The position numbers were made by a program, and so were the translations under genes. Below the pieces are notes generated by a model. That model was not told the DNA's origin. It worked only from the letters and a program-made list of their open reading frames with translations, and made no database searches. This document shows, in pieces, positions 34,463 through 44,223 of a stretch of 64,000 bases of DNA (the first letter of the stretch is position 1; each line of letters starts with the position of its first letter). Source of the DNA: Bettongia penicillata ogilbyi (lineage: Eukaryota > Chordata > Mammalia > Diprotodontia > Potoroidae); assembly GCA_023548195.1 (NCBI GenBank), contig JAJHZJ010000220.1:1867279-1931278 (forward strand), read 5' to 3'.

Positions 34463-35575
34463 TCATTCTTGTGTTTGAAAGTCAAATTTTCTTTTCAGCT
34501 CTGGTCTTTTCATCAAGAATGATTGAAAGTCCTCTGTTTCATTGAAAGACCGTATTTTCCCCTGAAGTATTATACTCAGTTTAGCTGAGTAGGTGATTCT
34601 TGGTTTGAGTCCTAGTTCCTTTGACTTCTGGAATATCCTATTCCATGCCCTTCGATCCCTTAATGTAGAAGCTGCTAGATCTTGAGTTATCCTGATTTTA
34701 TTTCCACAATACTGGAATTGTTTTTTTCTAGCTGCTTGTAAGATTTTCTCTTTGACCTGGGAGTTCTGGAATTTGGCCGCAATGTTCCTAGGAGTTTCTC
34801 TTTTTGGATCTCTTTCAGGTGGTGATTGATGGATTCTTTCAATACTTATTTTGCCTTCTGGTTGTAGAATATCAGGGCAGTTTTCCTTGATAATTTCATG
34901 GAAGATGATGTCTAGGCTCTTTTTTTGATCATGACTTTCAGGTAGTCCCATAATTTTTAAATTGTCTCTCCTGGATCTATTTTCCAGGTCAGTTGTTTTT
35001 CCCATGAGATATTTCACATTCTCTTCCATTTTTTCATTCTTTTGGTTTTGTTTGGTGATTTCTTGGTTTCTCGTAAAGTCATTAGACTCCATCTGTTCCA
35101 TTCTAATTTTGAGAGAACTATTATCTTCAGTGAGCTTTTGAACCTCTTTTTCCATTTGGCTCATTCTGCTTTTGAAAGCATTCTTCTCCTCATTGGCTTT
35201 TTGAACCTCTTTTGCCAATTGAGTGAACCTATTTTTCAAGGTGTTATTTTCTTCAGCATTTTTTGGGGTCTCCTTTACCAAGGTATTGACCCGTTTTTCA
35301 TACTTTTCTTGCATCTCTCTCATTTCTCTTCTCTTTCTCATTTCTCTGGAGGAGTTTTTCCTCCACCTGTCTAATTTGCTTTTCAAAATCCTTTTTGAGG
35401 TCTTCCAAGGCCTGAGCCCACCTGACATCCCCCGGGGTACCGAGACCCCGCCCTCCACATCTTTCCCTGATGACAAGAATATGTCCTCGTCATCGTCAGA
35501 TCCAAAAGTCGGGATCATTTGCATCTGTTCAAAAGAACTTTCTATAGTCTCATTTTTCTTCCCTTTTCTAGGCAT
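34463..35575 (-). CDS. L1 ORF1p-like RNA-binding protein, element B, open reading frame
   Basis: An open frame of 370 codons. The start at 35575 (MPRKGKKNETIESSF) is chosen because the same N-terminus begins the ORF1s of A and C; the frame stays open 15 codons upstream to another ATG. Domains: basic/acidic N-tail (1-50), coiled coil (about 80-197, with LAKEVQKANEEKNAFKS), RRM-like domain (about 203-285, starting RRDNLKIMGLPE) and C-terminal domain (286-355, with RITQDLAASTLRDRRAWNRIF and YSAKLS, where A has YPAKLS). By family knowledge it forms trimers that bind element RNA. Oddity: residues about 51-76 are read in a frame shifted from that of copy A; a net 10-base loss before and a net gain after restore the frame. 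Expression and function are unknown. Confidence 0.8.
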   Translation of the reverse strand: MPRKGKKNETIESSFEQMQMIPTFGSDDDEDIFLSSGKDVEGGVSVPRGMSGGLRPWKTSKRILKSKLDRWRKNSSREMRKRREMREMQEKYEKRVNTLVKETPKNAEENNTLKNRFTQLAKEVQKANEEKNAFKSRMSQMEKEVQKLTEDNSSLKIRMEQMESNDFTRNQEITKQNQKNEKMEENVKYLMGKTTDLENRSRRDNLKIMGLPESHDQKKSLDIIFHEIIKENCPDILQPEGKISIERIHQSPPERDPKRETPRNIAAKFQNSQVKEKILQAARKKQFQYCGNKIRITQDLAASTLRDRRAWNRIFQKSKELGLKPRITYSAKLSIILQGKIRSFNETEDFQSFLMKRPELKRKFDFQTQE

Positions 35576-36313
35576 TTTCCAGCCAGTTACTTGACTTCTG
35601 AGATTCCTGTCCACCCCCACCTAGATCCGCCAAGTTAGTGCTTGGGGTCTGAGATTCAAATGGGTTTTCCGCAGCAAGCGGCTGCTATTCAATGGGAGCT
35701 TTAGTTCTGGTGCTGGGGTGGGGGCAGGGCCACCTCCCAGGCTCAGTTCTCTCAGGGGCTTTATGCAGAGACTTTCAGAAATGGAGCATGTGGGGCAGGG
35801 CCATCTCCCAGGCTCAGCTCCTTCAGGTGGTTTATGCAGAGACTTTCAGTAATGAAGATCCTGCCTGCTGCTGGGGGAGTCCCGGGACGGCCGTGGCCAC
35901 TGCAGCCACCCCTGCCTCTGCCTCCGCTGCTTCCTCCCAAGGGGATCCGAGCCACGGAGACATCCCGCTCCCTTCTCAGTGAGCCCAGGCGTGTCTCTCA
36001 CTGACCTGTAGAGTCTGTGGGTGGAGGGACCTTCCAGGCTGCCGGAGCTTCCGTCCCTGAAGCCTGCTCAGATCAGCTTCTCTGGGGAAAAGGTCCGGGC
36101 AGCGCTGGGGTGGGGTCCGCTTTCTGGGGCACGACGGACCCTGGGGACCGCTCTCCACGGCTCTCTTGAACGGAAATCTCTTCCACTATGTTTCTGCACC
36201 CCCTGCAGTGATCCAGAACTTCTGGGGAACTCTTCTTACATTAAATATATGGGCTGTGGGTTCAGAGCTCACGTACATGTATCTTTCTACTCCGCCATCT
36301 TGACTCTGCCCCC
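35576..36313 (-). promoter_or_regulatory. 5'UTR/internal promoter of element B, with YY1-like site and 71-bp tandem duplication
   Basis: GC- and CpG-rich leader. The plus strand at 36291-36302 reads CCGCCATCTTGA, giving TCAAGATGGCGG near base 10 of the element, a YY1-type site like that which positions transcription start in human L1. Units at 35721-35791 and 35792-35862 are near-identical (GGGGCAGGGCCA...ACTTTCAG); copies A and C have only one unit. Duplicated promoter segments are reminiscent of monomers in rodent L1s. Confidence 0.65.
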
Positions 36314-36495
36314 TGGGTTAGTCTAGTTTTAAAGCATCATTTTCTTCAGCATTTTTTTTAGGTCTCCTTCAGCAAGCAGGTGACTCGTTTTTCGTGATTT
36401 TCTTGCATCTCTCTCATTTCTCTTCCCAATTTTTCCTCCACTTCTCTTATTGATTTTCAAAATCCTTTTTGAGCTCTTCCATGGCCTGAGAGAAA
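36314..36495 (-). pseudogene. Older L1 ORF1 fragment (right part)
   Basis: Continuation of the ORF1 at 32812-33428, separated by element B. On the minus strand it encodes a coiled-coil segment from the GCCATGGAAGAGCTC landmark (about 36488) to the target duplication. Stops are present. Confidence 0.7.
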
Positions 36496-36509
36496 TTCAT
36501 GTTTTTCTG

Positions 36510-36990
36510 ATGGTTTTAGATAGATATACTTATTATTTTAAGGAAAAATCCTCATATTCCTATTTATCTAGTATTTTTAATAGGAATCAGTAATATATTT
36601 TGTCAAAAGCCTTTTCTCTACCTATTGAGATTTCTGTCAGTTTTGTTATTGATATGGTCAATTATGGTAATAGTTTTCCTAATATTGAGCCAGTCCTGTA
36701 TTCTTGGTATAAAACTCACCTAGTCATTGGGTATCATCTTTATTATAAATTTCTGTAATCTCTTTGCCAATATTTTATTTAAAAATTTTTGCATCAGTAT
36801 CCATTAGGGAAATTGGTCTATAATTTTCTTTCTCTATTTCAGCTCTTCCTGGTTTAGATACCAGTATCGTATTTGCATCATAAAAGGAATCTGACAAGAC
36901 TCCTCCTCCATCTATTTTTTCAAATAGGTTTTTTATCTTACTGGAATTACTATTAGGATGACTTTTGTTAAAGTGATCTTAAATCTGAAA
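36510..36990 (-). pseudogene. L1 ORF2 reverse-transcriptase fragment
   Basis: In reverse complement this resembles the L1 ORF2 RT domain by its characteristic order: TTTAGATACCAGTATCGTAT (36852), GGGAAATTGGTCTATAATTT (36807), GTGATATCTTTATT-like and TTGATATGGTCAATTATGG (36650). It contains several stops and frameshifts. It lies upstream of the ORF1 fragment on the same strand, so it cannot be the ORF2 of that copy. Confidence 0.55.
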
Positions 36991-36994
36991 TTTC

Positions 36995-37225
36995 CATATA
37001 TTACACCTAGCTCTATCCTCAAATATGAATCAGAACAAATTTAAAACATCTTCCAAATGACAGTATTTCAAATATTTAAAGAAAATATTTTCCCTTTCAG
37101 TCTCTTCTTCTCCAGGCTAAACATCCATAGTTTGATCAACTGGTTTTAGGCTCCTATGGATGCTCTCCAGTTTATTGTTGTCACATCTAAAACTAGGGAA
37201 CAGAAGATCCAACTTCTGGTCAACC
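36995..37225 (+). mobile_element. Possible CR1/L3-like LINE 3' fragment
   Basis: TCTCCAGGCTAAACATCCAT (37110), AGTTTGATCAACTGGTTTTA, GATGCTCTCCAGTTTATTG (37160) and CACATCTAAAACTAGGGAAC resemble the 3' region of ancient mammalian CR1/L3 elements. Confidence 0.5.
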
Positions 37226-37229
37226 AACA

Positions 37230-37858
37230 ATGATTGTTAACTCTAATCAAAAGAGAGTTGAATTTGAAATTATTCAGTTATAAAAGCCTAGAAATTGATC
37301 TTATCGATGTTTGAACATCACTTCTTGGAATTAGTGTATAAAAAAATGAACATAAGTTAAAATAGTCCTTTTAAAATGTTTGAAAAGTTTTCAGCATGAA
37401 AGTATTGCAGCTCCTCACAAAATACAGCAAATCATAAAAAGCATAAGTATATGGAAAATAAACTTTTCTCTTTTAAATTCCTTTTAAAGTAATTAAAATA
37501 CAATAAATCAAAATATGTACATTAGAAAATACATTTGCTTAGATTAACAAGACCAAGGTGCATTCCTAGTGCTAATCATTGCTATATGGCCTTGGGCAAG
37601 ACATTAAAATTCTCAGAGCCTGAATTTCTTAATTTGAAAATTTATTTTTATTAGATTATCTCAAAGTTTCCATCTAGCTCCTAATCAATGATCATTATTT
37701 TGAAATGTACATTGACTTTTATCACACTTCAAAATGATGTTAGCATCCTGTACATGAGGTTTAGCACAATATCTTGTTAGGTAGAGAACAATATAGAAGG
37801 GAAGAAATTAGGTTTCAAGGGCTTTTTTTAAAACTTTGAATTAGAGTTAAAGTAAAAT
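37230..37858. other. Unassigned AT-rich sequence
   Basis: A faint SINE-like trace (TATGGCCTTGGGCAAGACAT, TCTCAGAGCCTGAATTTC at 37584-37630) is the only recognisable content. Confidence 0.4.
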
Positions 37859-37861
37859 AAC

Positions 37862-38100
37862 AGCAATACTATTTATTTAGCACTTTAAGGTTTTCAAAGT
37901 GTTTTAAATGTTTTCTCATTTGATCCTCATAATAACCCACAATAAGGTGGTACCTGTTATTATCCCCCATTTTACAGACATGGAAACAGAAGCTGTAAGA
38001 GGTTAAATGACTTGACCGGGTCAATAGTCCTAGTAACTGTCTAAGTCTTCCCAACTCCAAGTCCACTACTCAATTCTCTTTGCCACCTACTTGCCTAGAT
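37862..38100 (-). mobile_element. MIR/THER-type SINE, nearly complete
   Basis: Antisense order: AGCACTTTAAGGTTTTCAAA, TTGATCCTCATAATAACCC (37920), TTATTATCCCCCATTTTACAG (37958), GTAAGAGGTTAAATGACTTG (37996) and a tRNA-like head ending TTGCCACCTACTTGCC. Confidence 0.7.
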
Positions 38101-38239
38101 ATAGAAATATTCTAGTTGTAAACATAGATAAGGATAAGATATAGGTTAAGTTATAGGTGTGAATATAGGGAATGAACTTGTGATTTCATTAGTATAAAGA
38201 ATTCCCCAGGGAGGAAATGCTATCCATCAGAGTAGGTTG

Positions 38240-38475
38240 GTATCTTTGCTGTTGAGGTTGTTCAGTAGTGTTCAACTCTTTGTGACCCCACACAGGGTTT
38301 CTTGTCAAAGATACTAGAGTGGTTTGCTGTTACCTTTTCCAGTGAATTAGGCAAACAGAGGCAAACTGTCTTGCTAAAGATAATATAATTGTGAGTTTCT
38401 GAGACAGGATTTGAACATCAGTCTTCCTGTCTCTAGGGACATCTTTCTATTCACTGAACCACTCAGATGTTTTCA
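38240..38475 (-). mobile_element. tRNA-derived CORE-type SINE (same type as 58.7 kb)
   Basis: Tail-side GTTGTTCAGTAGTGTTCAAC and CTTTGTGACCCCACACAGGG (38278-38300), then GATACTAGAGTGGTTTGCTG, CAGGATTTGAACATCAGTCT and a head ending TTCACTGAACCACTCAG. Confidence 0.75.
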
Positions 38476-38479
38476 GGTT

Positions 38480-38630
38480 TCCATCAACTCTATAATTTAT
38501 AATCTCAGAGAGTTTTCTAGGTTATGACAAGTTTAAGTGATTTTCCCCAGGGCTACACAGCCAGGAAAAATCATAAGTTATACTTCAACCTAAGTCTTTC
38601 TGCTGTGTAGATGAACCTTCTCTCCACAAT
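38480..38630 (-). mobile_element. SINE of the CCCAGGCAACT subfamily, fragment
   Basis: CAGAGAGTTTTCTAGGTTAT, GTGATTTTCCCCAGGGCTAC and CACAGCCAGGAAAAATCAT form the antisense order of the subfamily seen at 25.7 and 42.2 kb. Confidence 0.45.
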
Positions 38631-38634
38631 GGCA

Positions 38635-39800
38635 CACTCCCTTTTCTATAGATATGGAAATATGGGAAGATGATAAAGGTAGACTGAAATACATATCTGA
38701 ATGATACTTTCTGAAACTTCAAGTGACTAGAGTGACATGAAAATTCTTTGGAATTGAAAAGGTAGCACCAGTTTAGCATGAGTATATGTGTGTATATCCT
38801 TCCAAATCTAGGGAGATCTAGAAAGTAAGGATTTACATTATATCAAAAAGGGTTTTGATTTGGACTCAGAGGTGGGCATAATAATACAATAATCATTCAC
38901 ATGGTCAAGCAGTGAATTTGGTAGGTAAAAGGAGAGAAAGCGATTTGCTTGTGACATTTCTTTTAAAATTATCAGTAGATTTTCATAAGATTAATGTAGG
39001 AAACCCTTTTGGAAGCTGAGGAGGGAGACTGCATTCAATGGAGAGAAATGCTTGGGTTGTTTGTTTGTTTTTTTGGTTTTTTTATTGGTCATTTTGTTTA
39101 TTTGTTTTCCTATTTAAAAAAAACTTTGCTGGGGTTTTGGGAGGAAGACAAAGGGAGGATTTGTTGGCACTAAAACTGTTTACAAACACTTTTGTTTCAT
39201 TGACTATTGGGCCAATCTGTCAGTCTTACCTCATTTATTTTCAATGCTTTCAGCCTCTGGCACATTATTTACTGTGAGCACAGTGGATTTCAATCAGACT
39301 CTTGTCTATAGCCTTAACTACTTAACAGGTCATCCTCCTGGGGAAAGGATGATAACACACCCACTTCAGTTGTACTAGAATCCAAGTAAACAATGATTTC
39401 TCAAAGTGCTTCTCCTTCTAATAAGATAATATTAGAAGAAATGTCAGCAAGAAAAAAGTCAACAGTGATAAGTACTAATAAGTTGGAATCTTATTCAAGG
39501 TCTTTGGGGAAATTATCACATGACAAAACACATCCTATTTGCAAATGATACTAAATATTTCAAGGCTGTCTGCAAATTATTGGTGTCTATGGACCAATTA
39601 TTTGGTTTCTTGGCTGAAGTTTCAACTATATGGCTGTTTCATTTGGTTATAATAAAAGAAATGTTTCATATTTTAGGTGGTCATTAAACTTAGAGCTAAC
39701 AGAATTTGTCTAGACTATAGATGTATTCATGTTCACTTTGGGCGGTGCACTTATACATGCGGAGTTACATTATCATAATTAATCAATGCTACTCTTCAAA
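38635..39800. other. Unassigned AT-rich sequence
   Basis: Only a T-rich (TTTGTTTGTTTTTTTGG) run near 39058-39115 stands out. No coding evidence. Confidence 0.4.
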
Positions 39801-39804
39801 ACAA

Positions 39805-40092
39805 GTCAATATGCATTGATTAAGTGTATATTCAGTGCCTGACACTGTGTTTAACACTGAGGATCCAAAGAAAGGCAAAAATAACCTCTCCTCTCAAGGA
39901 GCCTGCAATCAAAGTGCGAGATAGCATGAAAGAAACTGGATATGAAGAATTTACATGCAAGATAATTTGGAGATGATCAAAAGAATGACACTAGCATTAA
40001 GGGGGATTGAGGGAGGCTTTTTATGGAAGGTGAGATTTGAACCGTGACCTGAAGCCAGAAAGATAAAGAGAAGGGAGAATTCAAGGCATGAG
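39805..40092 (-). mobile_element. L2 3' portion
   Basis: CAATATGCATTGATTAAGTG, GTGCCTGACACTGTGTTTAA (39835), TCTCAAGGAGCCTGCAATC (39893), GACACTAGCATTAAGGGGGA (39988) and the GGTGAGATTTGAACCGTGAC segment are the reverse complement of the L2 3' end in order. The LTR-b begins just to the right. Confidence 0.7.
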
Positions 40093-40114
40093 GTACAATC
40101 CCTGAAAATGCCAC

Positions 40115-40715
40115 TGAAATGGACAGACCGAGAATGATTCACAGGCAAGAGTCAATTAGGAATTTTGAGAGCGTCATTTATTAGCCAGGCTGGCGGCTGC
40201 CTCAGGGAGAGACCCAGAGGAGACAGTCCTGAGGTGGGTGTGTGCATTTTAAGCATTTTGGCACTACTCAGTACAGCCTTGCAGTTTCCATAACAAACAT
40301 AATTTTGACAGAGCAAGGGAGGAGCTTGTTGTTAAGCAAGAGCTCCCAAACAGAAGGGTGTTGTCAGGGTACTGTTAGGCAAAGGACCCCAATGGAGAAG
40401 AGGTTCCAGGAGAGGAACCCAATCAGAGATTGGTTGTCAATTAACAAAAAGTAGTTGTCAAGAAGGGGGGTGCTCAGCAGAAGGTAGTTACCTGGCAAAG
40501 AGGTCTAACATTAGGGGGCACAGGTTGTTACCATGCAAAGGGACTAAACAGAAAATGACTGTTAACAATTCATCAGATATTTCACAACCCAAAGAGGGAA
40601 TAACGTTTTGACAGGGGTCCAACAAAAGCCTGTTACTAGGCAGGTTATCCAACCCTGCCCAGTAACCTAACAGATATCTCTCAACCTAGGGGCCCAGGGA
40701 GTAATGTCCATTTCA
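40115..40715 (-). mobile_element. Solo LTR, family b, copy 1
   Basis: 601 bp bounded by TGAAATGGAC and GTCCATTTCA, a perfect 10-bp inverted terminal repeat with TG...CA ends. Orientation is set by AATAAA on the minus strand (plus TTTATT at about 40177-40182) with a TTAAAA TATA-like box about 65-70 bases upstream of it on that strand. Flanks are CCAC and CCAA, compatible with a decayed 4-bp duplication. No internal retroviral sequence adjoins it. Confidence 0.75.
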
Positions 40716-40854
40716 CCAAGAGTATTGTATACAGAAAACAGCAAGGAAACTAGTAGTCATTCAATGACTGCCTTATATGAGTACCTGAGGGTTCTGAAGC
40801 CCCACCTAGTGTGATTGACTTATTTATTTGTTTGCTTGCTTTTCTATTTAAAGG

Positions 40855-41148
40855 GACAATCTCCTGACTAATTCTTAAAGAGGCCTATTCAATGAATGGG
40901 AATTACCTAACTTTAAGTGAGTATCTGGAAAGGCCTTAGCCTAAAAGGTCAAGGTCTCCCATTGCATCTTGGGCTATCTCTAGTCATCTTGATGAATATC
41001 TGGTCACTGGATCCAGATGACTCAGGAGGAAAAAGTAAGGATGGTGACATTGCACACCCCTCCTTCACTCAAAACAAAAGTAAGTGCAAGTCATGTCATC
41101 ATTTCTCTGTTGTCATGGTCCTCTTCAAAAACAAAGGATTAACACACT
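40855..41148 (+). mobile_element. Full-length copy of SINE family R
   Basis: GGGACAATCTCCTGACTAAT, CTTAAAGAGGCCTATTCAAT, CCATTGCATCTTGGGCTATC, TCACTGGATCCAGATGACTC and GTGCAAGTCATGTCATCATT, ending in an A-rich tail. It is the best head-to-tail match to the 28.3-kb copy. Confidence 0.75.
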
Positions 41149-41149
41149 G

Positions 41150-42180
41150 TGAGTATCTAAGAGTATATATCAGTAAGGTGTGTCTTTGTGATTGGAAAGG
41201 TAGGAAAGGGTCAGGCTTGAAAACAGAGTCCTAAGCACTCTGGGACATCTGGAGCAAAAATTTAGGGGAAAAAGAAACACAGTGCCCTAGCTGAATTCCC
41301 TTAGATTTCTTAGCATTTTTATGATGATTTCTAGATTTCTGATTCTCTGCAGTATTTTCTGTTTTCTCCCCTACAGGTATAATTACTTCTGACATATAGG
41401 TATGCTTAGATCAGAACTAGATGTACCAGCATGAATGACCCCCACTCTATGCTCTAATATTAATAAAGAATCACAAAACATACTAGCAATGTGGGCCAAT
41501 TCTGAAAGACATTTAACTCTGTTTCAAGGAGAAGCATGCCTCTTCTCCAAAGCACAGAGCAGTTGACCCTGAGGAAATTGCCCTACTCTCACTCTGCTAC
41601 AACTGGCAGTTTGCTTTCAAATTGATTAGCTATATTGATCTAGTTGTCACACATCTCTTCAGTCAATGAAAATTTTCTTGATTTTACTCCATCCTCCTTT
41701 TATGTTATCATTTATTAATGTATAGATGGTAATCAATGAAGATTGTCATTTTGTTTTGTATGAAGGAGAATCATCAAATTTTTTATACTTCCACTCAAAG
41801 GAAACAGTAATCTTTACCTTTGTTATTTGACAGAGAAATGATGCTATTTTCTTTACCACAATATCTTTGATCCAGCATATAATTTGTTTTTCATTCTTAA
41901 TTACTGTCCGAATTACTATACATTTCAAATGCATGCATTTTAAAGGATTCCTTTTTAAAAGGTGGCTGTTGGTTGGTGTTTTAATGAATTTAACACTAAT
42001 GCTTCTAGGTGCAGTTAGAATTTTTGCTTTTATAAGCAAATAAAAACATGTTTGATGAGAATGGTATCTTAGTTCTTTTTGAAATCCTCTTGTGTTTCAT
42101 ATTTGTTTTGTTTTCTTACAAATATCTATGGGATGAATTAATAGAAAGTGTGATACAGTTAATAAAGAGGTGGCCTTGGA
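41150..42180. other. Unassigned AT-rich sequence
   Basis: No repeat or coding region recognised. The longest frames (105 and 97 codons) have no domain and one overlaps the SINE. Confidence 0.4.
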
Positions 42181-42184
42181 GTCA

Positions 42185-42365
42185 GGATCCTATTGCATCT
42201 GAAATATGCTGACAGTATGACACTGGACAAGCCATTTAAAGTCTTAGTGTCCCCCAGGCAACTCTCTAGAACTATAAATTGTAAATGAAGTGCCAATATC
42301 TTTTGTATAGGGAGTTCACTACACCAATTTTTGATCCAGACCCTCCTCTGTGCAGCCACCCTCCA
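42185..42365 (+). mobile_element. tRNA-derived SINE (CCCAGGCAACT subfamily)
   Basis: CCTTGGAGTCAGGATCCTAT (42172), GACACTGGACAAGCCATTTA, CCCCCAGGCAACTCTCTAGA (42251), ACTATAAATTGTAAATGAAG and TATAGGGAGTTCACTACACC (42305) follow the sense order. Confidence 0.65.
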
Positions 42366-42539
42366 AAAAATGAAACCAAAATAAGCACCAGTCATTCCTC
42401 AGCGGTATTACACCAGCTATTCAGCCCCATAAATGGTTCTTATTTGAAATAAGTGTACACTTGAGACATTCCTTAATCTTTTAATTCATGGGCATTATTT
42501 ACAATCTAATCATAAAGCTCCTTGGTCCCTCAAGGAACC

Positions 42540-42838
42540 CAAGATTAGAAATTTAGAGCCAGAAGGGCCTTGAAAAATCTTCAAATCTAGCACCCAATTA
42601 CCCTTTATATAAAGAAAATAGATGGGTTATATGATTTCTACAAGGTCATCAGAAAGTAGACCAGCAAATTTTTTAACCCAGGCCCTTTAACACCAAATCC
42701 AGTGCCCTCTATACAAGTGGCAGTAATCTGAAAATGAGCAAAATGAGGTCCAAAGAGGTTAAGTGATGTATTTAAATGGACACAGCTAATTAGCACAGTT
42801 TGGAGCACAACCTTAATTACTAGCCCAATGTTCATTTC
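42540..42838 (-). mobile_element. Two MIR-like SINE fragments in tandem
   Basis: The first (42545-42725) has AGAGCCAGAAGGGCCTTGAA, then CCCAGGCCCTTTAACACCAA and CAGTGCCCTCTATACA. The second (42728-42838) has GAGGTCCAAAGAGGTTAAGT followed by a degraded head. Both read antisense. Confidence 0.5.
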
Positions 42839-42839
42839 A

Positions 42840-43460
42840 AAAACACTGTTGTGTTTGCATTATTACATTTCTCATTTTATATGGACATCAGCATTAACAT
42901 GCTTTCCTTCAAAGTTATGATGAAGAAGTGAATTTATATACTTGGATGCTTCTTTCTATGATCAAGGTCACAAAACCATCATGCATCTCATTCTGATCAG
43001 CTCTTAGGTTTTTCTTTTCTTCTCTTGATATTGCACAGATATCAATAAAGAAGTAGACTGTCCATCAGTTAGACTTCACTTTCAAAAAAAAAAAAAAACA
43101 AGCTAGCCTATCTTCTTTCGTTTTTTTTTTGTCTTATATTACTCAAATGACATGCCTTTGGGCGCTTCTAAGTAATTTTTGCTTGTTGATGTATTATAAG
43201 CTTATTATTCAACATTCAAACTTATGGTATCCTCTGGCTTATCTCCTGGTGTCCATAATATTCCAAGATTTACTATCACAGAATATCATACAAAACATTG
43301 TTGAAAAGATAAGTTTTAATTTCATGGAAAAACAATTGGTATCTTCAAAAGAATTTTGAATTTGCTAAATGGAATCCAGCTTTCTCTTCTATTTAATTTC
43401 AAGCTGACTCATTGTCTATTAATATTATAAAGAGAAAAATAGTATAAGGAGAAAACTACA

Positions 43461-43521
<61 letters not shown>

Positions 43522-44210
43522 ATATATTGAACTAGATCTAAGGGGGTGGGAAGTCATCAAAATGCAAACCATAATCTGGCCAATAGCACTCCTTATCAAT
43601 ATTTGTTTGTTTTGTTTTGCTCTGCTTATAGTTAGCCCAGACTCACTTTGCTGATAAATATCTCGCTAAGGATGCTCTGCAGAAGTCCAGGAATTAATTC
43701 AATAAGCACAATGTCATCCATAAACCAGATCAGCTAGGGATCTTACCATATGTAAGAAATCTTTCTTCTGCTTTCATTCTGTACTAAATATCCTCCATAA
43801 TATTGACAGATATACTTGTTGAGCATGCATCTTCCTTTTTTATATTTTATTTAATATTAAAAACCACAAAGTGTCCAATAAAATTTTCTCTATTATTAAA
43901 ATTTCAACATTTGTATTGGAACAATTTTGGTGATGGAAAAACTTTAATATGACACTTTTAAGTCAAATGCCATTTATGAAAGTCTGTTTTTGTTTTTTTG
44001 TTTTTTTCCCACTGCATACCTTTATCAAGGATGTCCTTGGGATATAGGTAAAATATCTAATAAAAAGGATTTGAAGAAATTTGAAAATAATTGGTTAGTA
44101 GTTATTTATATTCCCTCAGTGATCTTATTAAAAATTTTAATTTTTGTAATAATGGAGCCCAAAATTTTCAAAAAATTCTTCCAAAAGTTTTCTTTACTTT
44201 CAGTTATCTT
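42840..44210. other. Unassigned AT-rich sequence with poly(A) and (TA)n
   Basis: Holds an A15 run at 43085-43099 and a long TA microsatellite at 43464-43513. The interval just left of element C (43990-44210) is open in one frame into the element, but that frame has no domain and its continuation is LINE 5'UTR. Confidence 0.4.
43460..43528. repeat. (TA)n microsatellite
   Basis: About twenty-five perfect TA units then TGTGTGTA. Confidence 0.97.
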
Positions 44211-44223
44211 GAAAATAAATCCC

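Larger units (their letters stand above)
33429..36313 (-). mobile_element. ORF1-only LINE (HAL1-like), copy B, full length with 12-bp TSD
   Basis: The most complete element here, 2.9 kb. On the minus strand: 5' end GGGGGCAGAGTCAAGATGGC at 36313, 5'UTR to 35576, open ORF1 (35575-34463), a TG/CA-bearing linker (34260-34330), a 3'UTR with a G-quadruplex-type tract (33504-33529) and an A-rich tail (T-run from 33430 on the plus strand). It is flanked by TGGGTTAGTCTA at 33417-33428 and 36314-36325. It split an older L1 ORF1, so it is younger than that copy. The distance from the ORF1 stop to the A-tail is about 1 kb and holds no ORF2. Many CpGs survive in the 5'UTR, consistent with a fairly recent insertion. 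Confidence 0.85.

Noticed and set aside
35223..35594. Phe/Leu-rich hydrophobic frames opposite ORF1 B (also 33128-33361 and 45118-45411)
   Set aside because: Antisense shadows of a Lys/Glu-rich coiled coil (AAA/GAA codons read as TTT/TTC). They look like membrane proteins only for that reason.
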